DNA of 64,000 nt, taken from NCBI GenBank assembly GCA_017871115.1, contig JAFCIZ010000001.1, forward strand, positions 3,763,501-3,827,500, given 5' to 3'. Below, piece by piece: positions 57,724 to 64,000 of this stretch. A model generated the notes under the pieces. The model searched no databases, was not told where the DNA came from, and was given only the letters and a program-made list of their open reading frames with translations. Made by a program: the position numbers and the translations under genes. How positions within the stretch are numbered: position 1 is the stretch's first letter; every line of letters starts with the position of its first letter. This DNA comes from Cunninghamella blakesleeana (Eukaryota > Mucoromycota > Mucoromycetes > Mucorales > Cunninghamellaceae).

Positions 57724-58435
57724 TTTTTCTTTCCTTTTTTGGATTGGCTTTGTGCTACTGGTGCAAAAACACCAAGGTGCAAAAACACCAAGGTGCAAAA
57801 ACACCAAAGGTGCAAAAACACCAAAGGTGCAAAAACACCAAAGGTGCAAAAACACCAAGGTGCTTTTGTTCCTTACCCGATCCTTATAAATTTTAATTTT
57901 TTTTTTAAATATAAATAGAACCAATTTTTCTCTCTTTCTTTCTTTTAAATTGTCAAATTTTTATAATAAATTATTATCTATTAAATAATTATTGAACTTG
58001 TCCACTTTATAAATCATATTTTATAATTTTAACTTATTTTACTTATAACTCATTCAAGTTACTGAATTTATCTATTTTTTATAACAACCCATATTATTTT
58101 ATTTTACATTTTTATATTTATTTACTTAAATATTTTTCAACCACTCAAATTTAAATTACTTTTTTTAAATTTTCTTATTATATTTATTTTATATTGCGGT
58201 TACTGAAATCTCTCTTTAATCCTGCAATTATATTACACCTTTTAAAATTTTTATTTTTTTATTTCTTTATTTTTACTTTATTTTATTTTATTTTTTTATT
58301 CCTTTAAATTAAGTCGTTCTACTTATAAAACAGGAACTGGTGCTCACTGGAATTATATTATACATATCAAATATTACTTATAATACTCATTCCTCATTTC
58401 AACAAAATAAATCTTAAACAAAAACCCACACAACA
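57702..58435 (+). repeat. C2 3' LTR
   Basis: 734 bp, one base different from the 5' LTR by eye. It is followed by the CTAC duplication and the rest of the A3 LTR. Confidence 0.93.
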
Positions 58436-58439
58436 CTAC

Positions 58440-58661
58440 TTATAAAACAAGATACTGGTGCTCACTGACGACTAAACTAAACTACAAAACTATCTACTTT
58501 CCAAAACTATAAAAGGAAATTCTACTTTTCAAACAACCCAAAATTTACACAACACAAGATACTGGTGCTCACTGACGACTAAACTAAACTACAAAACTAT
58601 CTACTTTCCAAAACTATAAAAGGAAATTCTACTTTTCAAACAACCCAAAATTTACACAACA
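58440..58661 (+). repeat. A3 3' LTR, 3' part, with a 107-bp tandem duplication
   Basis: Two consecutive copies of a 107-bp unit (58448-58554 and 58555-58661), each running from CAAGATACTGGTGCTC to ACACAACA. The A3 5' LTR has one copy. The repeat therefore carries the TGGTGCTCACTG block twice. Confidence 0.9.
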
Positions 58662-58679
58662 ACAACAACACACACAACA
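58662..58679 (+). repeat. Stacked insertion scars and base LTR terminus
   Basis: These 18 bp read as ACAA (A3 target duplication), CA (end of the A2 LTR), ACAC (A2 target duplication) and ACACAACA (end of the base LTR, piece 3). Confidence 0.85.
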
Positions 58680-58698
58680 GAGGTCAAAAAAATAAGTT

Positions 58699-58770
58699 GG
58701 GCTTCTCCGGGAATCGAACCCGGGACCTCTCGCACCCTAAGCGAGAATTATACCACTAAACCAAGAAGCC
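58699..58770 (-). tRNA. tRNA-Pro(AGG): tRNA-Pro (AGG)
   Basis: On the minus strand a 72-nt cloverleaf starts GGCTTCTTGGTTTAGTGG (A box) and has anticodon stem CTCGC/GCGAG with loop TTAGGGT, giving AGG. The T arm contains GGTTCGATTCC (B box) and the acceptor closes with AGAAGCC plus C. There is no intron. A run of seven T follows on the minus strand 9 nt downstream, a Pol III terminator. The retroelement stack ends 19 bp beyond its 3' end. Confidence 0.95.
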
Positions 58771-59300
58771 AACTGTTGATGGCTGAATCAATTAGTACAT
58801 CTCAGCCAGGAGCAGATTTATAGAACTAAACTATCTTTTTTTTTATTATTTACAAGCTTATTTTATAGATCAGCATTTACTGTAGAAGATAGATTGTTGA
58901 TAAGTTATTATTATTATTATTAATATTGAAGGTAATTACTTCGCAAATACATTGTTTATATTGGAGGAGGGGTTTTTTTATTTTTTTTCACTATCGTTAT
59001 TTTTCTACTCATTATTATTATTATTATAATAATAATAATAATAATAATAATATTTTTATATATACGATTTAAAAAATAAGAATAAAAACGAAAAAAAAAT
59101 TCAAAATAATTTCAAATTCCGCTTTTTTCTTTTAAAAAAGTAATTATAGCTGCTACTTTTTATTAATATAACATAATAAAAAAATAGAATAAAGATATAC
59201 TACATTTTGTATGTAGCTAGTCTAATTAAATGGTCATTTTATTTCTTCGTTTGTGATTATAGGATTGTATAATTCTGCTTGCGCCCCACCAATCATATGA
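58771..59300. other. Unique AT-rich spacer between two tRNA genes
   Basis: About 530 bp with TTA/AAT microsatellites (58908-58921 and 59010-59051). I see no ORF, transposon or other RNA. It is the only stretch in the window that is not evidently transposon-derived or tRNA. Confidence 0.6.
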
Positions 59301-59384
59301 GCAGATGTGGCCGAGTGGTCTAAGGCGACAGGTTTAAGTTCTGTTGTGCGACAGCACGCGTGGGTTCGAACCCCACCGTCTGCA
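59301..59384 (+). tRNA. tRNA-Leu(UAA): tRNA-Leu (UAA)
   Basis: An 84-nt class II tRNA: acceptor GCAGATG with CGTCTGC (one G-U), A box TGGCCGAGTGG, anticodon loop TTTAAGT giving TAA, a long variable arm (TGTGCGACAGCACGC), B box GGTTCGAACCC and discriminator A. There is no intron. The genomic bases after the discriminator are CCA, followed by TCTTTTT, a Pol III terminator. Element D's LTR debris begins 25 bp downstream. Confidence 0.95.
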
Positions 59385-59409
59385 CCATCTTTTTAATATT
59401 TTAACGTAG

Positions 59410-59484
59410 TGTTGTGTGTGTTTTTGGTAAAAGTTATTTTTGTTAAAATAAAAAGTGAGAATTTGTATTTGAATTAATTATAAT
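59410..59484 (-). repeat. Older B-type LTR tail next to tRNA-Leu
   Basis: The complement reads as a diverged last 75 bp of a B LTR ending CACACACAACA. Element D is inserted into it, leaving TAAT at the join. Confidence 0.8.
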
Positions 59485-60222
59485 TGTTGTGTGTGTTTTT
59501 GGTAAGAGTTATTTTTGTTAAAATAAAATAAGAGAGTTTGTATTTATATTAACTATAAATAAGATAATTCCAGTGAGCACCAGTTCTTGTTTTATAAGTA
59601 GAACGACTTAATATAATATAAAAGTAAAAAAAAAATAAAAAGATAAAATAAAATAAAATATTTAAAAAAATTCAAAAGTATATGCAAATGAATTTAAAAG
59701 TCAGAGAGTAGATTATTATATAAAAAGGGTAATAATCAAATAAAGTAATAATAAAATAATATATAAAAGTTTATATATGTTGTATATAAATAAAAAGAGA
59801 TTTCACTTAAGAAATAAAATATACTTGTTATAGTAATAAAAATGATTTCAATTAAGAAATTAATATAAAATTAAAATAAAATAAAAATAAAAATTAGTTT
59901 GGACAAATAAAATATTTATTATATAAAATATTATTTAAAAATTTGACATTTATATTTGACAAAGAAAAAAAAAAAACAAAAGAGAAAGAGAAATATTCTT
60001 TCCTATTTATATTAAAACAAAATTTATTTTTGAGAGAGAGAGAAAGAAGTCATACGGTCAAGGATGTGCGGTTGTGGATGTACATCTGTGGATGTGCGTC
60101 TGTGGATGTGCGTCTGTGGATGTGCGTCTGTGGATGTGCGGTTGTGGATGTGAGCTTGACCAATTAAAACAAAAGTTAAAAAATTTTTTTAAACACCGGT
60201 AGGATCATTATCCTGCGCGACA
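59485..60222 (-). repeat. D 3' LTR
   Basis: 738 bp, 67 bp shorter than the B LTRs. The difference is mainly fewer 14-bp CACATCCACA units (about 7 versus 11; 60057-60156) plus small indels. The TGGTGCTCACTG block is at 59571-59582 in complement. Confidence 0.92.
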
Positions 60223-60719
60223 CCCTCACCACCAGGAGAAGATGGACCTCCATCGTTATTATTGTCATTAGCGACACCGACAAAAGTCATAGGAACTTCC
60301 ACATCATTTTCTTCTTGTTCCATGAGAATAGTATCCTTTCCCCAAGGATCTTCTTTACGTAATTTTTTATAAAAAACTTGGTTAAAACGAGGTTTAGCCA
60401 AAGGACTTAACAACTCATTGAGTAATTCCATACGTTCACGTCGATAATTAATTAATTCACCAAGATTGGTTGGTTTTCCCAAGGATGTATGAAGAAGCTT
60501 GACCACGTTAGGTAAAATATGCTTGGCATAATTTTCTTGCATACTCTTTTGTATTTCAATTACACGATGGTGATCATCTACATACATATGGTAGGAATAC
60601 TTGATAAAGAGTTTCAAAAGTTCAATTTCCGAGAGATTTTCTGTAAAGGCTGCAAGAACTTCTTCATAGATGGGATCTTGATCCACAGAAGGTCTGTTAA
60701 AATTAAAAGGTAGATTCAT
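60189..60719 (-). CDS. D ORF4, unknown protein ending in the LTR
   Basis: 176 residues, identical to B ORF4 apart from Asn for Asp at residue 2 (MNLPFNF). This supports the MDLP/MNLP start, as the upstream Lys-rich extension of B is not open here. The basic helix YRRERMELLNELLSP, KEDPW and DGGPSSPGG are kept. Its 3' end overlaps the LTR by about 34 bp. The function is unknown. Confidence 0.8.
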   Translation of the reverse strand: MNLPFNFNRPSVDQDPIYEEVLAAFTENLSEIELLKLFIKYSYHMYVDDHHRVIEIQKSMQENYAKHILPNVVKLLHTSLGKPTNLGELINYRRERMELLNELLSPLAKPRFNQVFYKKLRKEDPWGKDTILMEQEENDVEVPMTFVGVANDNNNDGGPSSPGGEGVAQDNDPTGV

Positions 60720-61021
60720 TCTTGTATAATGCTTGAATTGTATAAAAATAAGTGAGATATGTTTATATTGTAAATATTTTTTTTTTTTGAAATAAAATTT
60801 TTTTTTTTTTGATATTTATATAAATTTTTTTTTGTAATTATCATATATATCTATCTAAATATTTCTTTATCTTTATAATTATTTTTATTTATTTATTTAT
60901 TATTATTATTGCTGTTATTTTTTTTTTTTTGATTGTATTTGTTTTTTTTTTTTTTTAAAAAAAAATTTTCTTTTATCTTATTTTATTTTATTTTATTTAT
61001 ATGTAAATTTTTTTTTTTTTT

Positions 61022-62341
61022 TTATAGATCAATTCCATAAGTTTTAGATACATGTGTATTCCAATATACATCTGGCATTTGTAATAATTTGAGTCGGTTT
61101 CCATGTACACGCTTTATTCTTATGTTATTAGAGTCTAGAGATTTAATCAAATAGGTACCTTTTCCTAAAGATTGATGTATAGTATACCTTCCTTGCCACA
61201 TATCCGATATTTTACCTGACCATGAGTTTGATTGTATTCCTGTATATAAGGTTACTATTTCACCAATTCTAAAAGCTGGTTTCCATTCGCGGTCTCGTTT
61301 ATTTACTTTCTTATCTATTGCCTTTTTCTGGTTTTCTTGCGACCTTTTGATTTTTTCTGCTGATTGTTGTCTTATTAGATTTAGTGCAGTAATTTCCTTT
61401 TTTGTTCTGAGCATTATCTGATTTTCAAAGTTATAAGAGTTAAAATCTACTATTGTGTCTATATGATCAAAAGGAGTCTTTGGAATGTAACCATATGTTA
61501 AATAAAATGGAGATTGTTTTGTTGAATTTTGTTTTATTGTGCGATAGGAAAATAATACAGATGGTAAATATTGATCCCATAATCCCTTTTCTGTTGTTGC
61601 AATCTTTTTGATAATTGATCCAAGTGTTGAATTAAATCTTTCTATTAATCCATTAGCTTGAGAATTTCCAACAGTAATAGTATTATGATGAATATTATAT
61701 TGTCTACAAACTTTATTGATTAAGTCACTAATAAAAGGAGTACCATTATCCGATATAATAAGATGAGGCGTACCATGCCTACATATAATTTCTTCATATA
61801 TAAATAAAGCAATTTCCGAAGTTGATTGATACTTAAGTGCTCGTGCCTCCACCCATTTAGTAAGATAGTCAATAGCGGCTATAACGTAACGATATCCACT
61901 TTTAGACGTTGGAACATGCTTGACATCAATTCCCCATTGTTCGAAAGGTTTTGATTTCACAGGAACAGGATATAAAAATTCGTTTAATTTCTTAGGTCCA
62001 GTAGTTTGACATCTTTTACATTTTTTAACATATTCTTGTATATCTTTAGCCATAGCATTCCAATAATATCTAGTTGATACCTTATATAAAGTATTATGAT
62101 AACCGAGGTGACCTCCTAAAGGATGTTGGTGACACATAAATAAAACTTCCATAGCTTGTGTTTTATTTAGGACTTTTCTTAATGTTTGATGTTCTATATT
62201 ATATTTATATAATTGATTTGATCGTACCACAAAGTTATGTGAATTTCGTTGTATATATCTTTTTTCTTTTGGTGTAATGTTGTTTGGTAGTTTTAAAGTG
62301 ACTAAATATTGCTTCATATTATCTATTAATTGTTGATCCAT
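61022..62341 (-). CDS. D integrase (separate ORF)
   Basis: 439 residues with a single visible difference from B (Arg for Lys in EKIKRSQENQ). The zinc-binding and DDE residues are intact. It starts at its own ATG after a 643-nt spacer. The sequence following the stop (in complement) is an oligo-A run, as in B. It would insert element cDNA, and it could also serve the integrase-less C2. Confidence 0.93.
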   Translation of the reverse strand: MDQQLIDNMKQYLVTLKLPNNITPKEKRYIQRNSHNFVVRSNQLYKYNIEHQTLRKVLNKTQAMEVLFMCHQHPLGGHLGYHNTLYKVSTRYYWNAMAKDIQEYVKKCKRCQTTGPKKLNEFLYPVPVKSKPFEQWGIDVKHVPTSKSGYRYVIAAIDYLTKWVEARALKYQSTSEIALFIYEEIICRHGTPHLIISDNGTPFISDLINKVCRQYNIHHNTITVGNSQANGLIERFNSTLGSIIKKIATTEKGLWDQYLPSVLFSYRTIKQNSTKQSPFYLTYGYIPKTPFDHIDTIVDFNSYNFENQIMLRTKKEITALNLIRQQSAEKIKRSQENQKKAIDKKVNKRDREWKPAFRIGEIVTLYTGIQSNSWSGKISDMWQGRYTIHQSLGKGTYLIKSLDSNNIRIKRVHGNRLKLLQMPDVYWNTHVSKTYGIDL

Positions 62342-62984
62342 ACTAAGTAATTAAATTTTTGATAGGTGTGTTGATGTTATTGTTTACTAATTTTTTTTTT
62401 TTGTGTTACTAGCTTATTTTTTTTTTTTTTTTTTTGATAACTGATATTATAATTTTTTTTTTTTGTTGATTTTGTTGAATTAAGATAGGTAAAAAGTTGT
62501 TATTAAGTGATATATATGTTGATTGTATGGTGTGAGTATAGCTTTTTACGTCTTCAATCGTCTTTGGACGTTTGTTGTATTAAATAATTTTATAAGTTGT
62601 GTGTTATTGTTTTTTTTTTTTTGACTATATATATATTGTTGATTAAAAATAATTGTTGTATTATATAAAAAATGTTTGAATAATATTGTTGTATAAAATT
62701 TGTTGTAAAACTAATAAAAATAAATGTAAAATAATTGTTAATAATATAATGTTATGTTAATAGATTAGCTTTTAACGTCTTCAATCGTCTTGGACGCTTG
62801 TTGTATGAAATAAACTATTGTGATAATAAAAATAAAAATCTTGATATTAATTTGTTGGATTAGCTTTTAACGTCTTCAATCGTCTTGGACGCTTGTTGTA
62901 TAAAATATATTTATTCATTTATTATTTCTTTTTTTTTTTTTTTTTTTTATATTTTATATATATATATATGTATTTTTTTTTTTT
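62342..62984 (-). promoter_or_regulatory. D pol-int spacer with three conserved hairpins
   Basis: Hairpins on the minus strand at 62871-62891, 62776-62796 and 62549-62570, each CGTC-CAA/TTG-AA-GACG followed by AAAAGCTA. Position and order match B, with small differences between them. Confidence 0.72.
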
Positions 62985-64000
62985 TTAATAACCAAGTCTT
63001 GAGAGAAAATCAGCCGATTGTTGTTTTTTACCACTTCTATATATAACTTCAAATTCATAATCTGCTAAATAAGTGATCCAACGAGCTACCATACCAGTAG
63101 GTTTTGGTGATTTAATAAGCCATTTGAGTGGAGAGTGATCTGATAATACTGTAAATTTTTTCCCAAGTAAATATGGTCTAAAAATTTGCAAACTCCATAT
63201 AAGAGCCAAACATTCTAACTTAGTTGCACTATAATTTGCTTCACTTTCTTTTAAACCACGACTGGCATATATAACAGGATGTTCTAGACCTTCTTCATCC
63301 AATTGTGATAATATAGTTCCAAGTCCATCAGTAGAAGCATCACAAACGATAATAAATGGTTTGTTATAATCAGCCCTTTTCAATATAGGTGCTTCAGTTA
63401 ATTTTTGTTTTAATAATTCAAAAGATTTTGTTGTTTCCGCAGTCCAAGGTATTTTCTTTTTTGTTTTAGTGACATTATGTAATGGTCTAGCAATAGCTGC
63501 AAAGTTTTGTATAAATCTTCTATAATAAGAAGCTAATCCAATAAATCCTCTTATTTGCTTGACTGTAGTTGGTATAGGATAATTCTTTACTTTTTCTATT
63601 TTTGTAGGATCAGTTTTTATTCCATCTTTAGTGATTATATATCCAAGGAACTTCAATTCATCTTTAAAGAATACACATTTTTCAATATTAAATAGTAATC
63701 CGCCAAGTCTTGCACATTTAAATAATTCTTCTAAATCCAATAGATGTTGATCCAAATTATTCGAGTGTACATTAAGATCATCAATATATGCTACTAAGCA
63801 TCTATTGATCATAGTTTTAAAACATATATCTATTAAACGTTGAAAGGTAGCTGGACTATTTACTAAACCCATAGGTAACATTTCATATTGATAAGTTCCA
63901 AACTTGGTGACAAAACCAGTTAATTCTTTACTATTTTCTTTCATAGGTACTTGATGGAACCCTGATCTAAGATCCAAAGCAGAAAATATTCTTGATACAC
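62985..64000 (-). CDS. pol: D Pol, C-terminal part (cut by window edge)
   Basis: The open frame enters from the right edge within reverse transcriptase (RIFSALDLRSGFHQVP) and runs through YIDDLNVHS. It then passes through the connection and RNase H (FIIVCDASTDGLG, ATKLECLALIW, VLSDHSPLKW) to ADFLSRLGY and the stop. I see no difference from B in this part. The N-terminal portion, gag and the 5' LTR lie beyond 64000. An oligo-A run follows the stop in complement. Confidence 0.93.
   Translation of the reverse strand, partial: VSRIFSALDLRSGFHQVPMKENSKELTGFVTKFGTYQYEMLPMGLVNSPATFQRLIDICFKTMINRCLVAYIDDLNVHSNNLDQHLLDLEELFKCARLGGLLFNIEKCVFFKDELKFLGYIITKDGIKTDPTKIEKVKNYPIPTTVKQIRGFIGLASYYRRFIQNFAAIARPLHNVTKTKKKIPWTAETTKSFELLKQKLTEAPILKRADYNKPFIIVCDASTDGLGTILSQLDEEGLEHPVIYASRGLKESEANYSATKLECLALIWSLQIFRPYLLGKKFTVLSDHSPLKWLIKSPKPTGMVARWITYLADYEFEVIYRSGKKQQSADFLSRLGY

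Larger units (their letters stand above)
51590..58435 (+). mobile_element. Ty3/gypsy element C2, integrase-deleted, recent
   Basis: 6846 bp with two 734-bp LTRs that differ at one base I can see (TTATATTAAG versus TTAAATTAAG). The target duplication is CTAC (51586-51589 and 58436-58439). It has gag, pol and ORF4 but no integrase between pol and ORF4. Young LTRs plus missing integrase imply it moved with integrase supplied by another copy. Confidence 0.93.
43498..58661 (+). mobile_element. Ty3/gypsy element A3, complete, carrying nested C2
   Basis: The 5' LTR is 724 bp (43498-44221). The 3' LTR is 50981-51589 plus 58440-58661, or 831 bp, which is 724 plus a 107-bp tandem duplication. The target duplication is ACAA. 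Gag, pol and integrase are close to A2. ORF4 and the first ~300 bp of the LTR are of a different lineage, which suggests exchange of that block. Confidence 0.9.
35428..58667 (+). mobile_element. Ty3/gypsy element A2, complete, carrying nested A3 and C2
   Basis: The A2 5' LTR is 35428-36062. Its 3' LTR is 42865-43497 plus the final CA at 58666-58667, which makes both 635 bp. The target duplication ACAC lies at 35424-35427 and 58668-58671. A3 is inserted 2 bp from the end of the 3' LTR. All four ORFs are open. The LTRs look identical by eye. Confidence 0.9.
59485..64000 (-). mobile_element. Ty3/gypsy element D (B family), 5' end outside the window
   Basis: A near-copy of B in inverse orientation: 3' LTR, ORF4, integrase, spacer and the last third of pol. 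All visible ORFs are open. The LTR end faces tRNA-Leu. Confidence 0.92.

Overview
This window comes from the nuclear genome of a very AT-rich eukaryote, most likely an early-diverging fungus. That is an inference. It rests on compact GT-AG introns of 68-82 nt, eukaryotic tRNA genes without introns, TATA-box LTR promoters, and Tc1, Merlin and Ty3/gypsy transposon families in one place. I found no host protein-coding gene. Apart from two tRNA genes and about 530 bp between them, the whole window is transposon sequence, much of it nested.

Region 1 (1-16.8 kb) is an old, rearranged patchwork. It holds a chromodomain-type Ty3/gypsy integrase fragment (3-426), a Merlin DNA transposon with an apparently intact four-exon transposase (976-2326, minus), a solo LTR with a target duplication (2776-3508), and a minus-strand chromodomain remnant (4799-5134). 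Four Tc1 families are present. Two intact copies of one family (6257-7937 and 9096-10775), an intact element at 10849-12507 and another at 13866-15521 interrupt a decayed Ty3/gypsy element (C1). The fourth Tc1 family (5135-8478) is itself interrupted.

Region 2 (16.8-58.68 kb) is a stack of related Ty3/gypsy elements: A1 (17717-25820), B (26522-35298), A2 (35428-58667), A3 (43498-58661) and C2 (51590-58435). They share an unusual layout: gag; pol (protease, reverse transcriptase, RNase H) reached by a -1 frameshift at A_AAA_AAC followed by a stem; a spacer with a conserved hairpin; integrase as a separate ORF; and a fourth ORF (ORF4) of unknown function that ends inside the 3' LTR. C2 has lost integrase. 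The stack resolves base by base into successive insertions in one older LTR whose last bases lie 19 bp from tRNA-Pro.

Region 3 (58.68-64 kb) holds tRNA-Pro(AGG) on the minus strand, about 530 bp of unique AT-rich DNA, tRNA-Leu(UAA) on the plus strand, and then element D. D is a near-copy of B on the minus strand. It points its LTR end at the 3' side of tRNA-Leu and runs off the window.

The observations I rate highest are: two almost identical Tc1 elements whose transposases differ almost only in the DNA-recognition helix, and whose terminal repeats differ at matching outer and inner sites; a recurrent intercistronic RNA hairpin with compensatory base changes; the shared -1 frameshift cassette; ORF4 and its apparent exchange as one unit with the U3 promoter region; and the nested insertions next to a tRNA gene.
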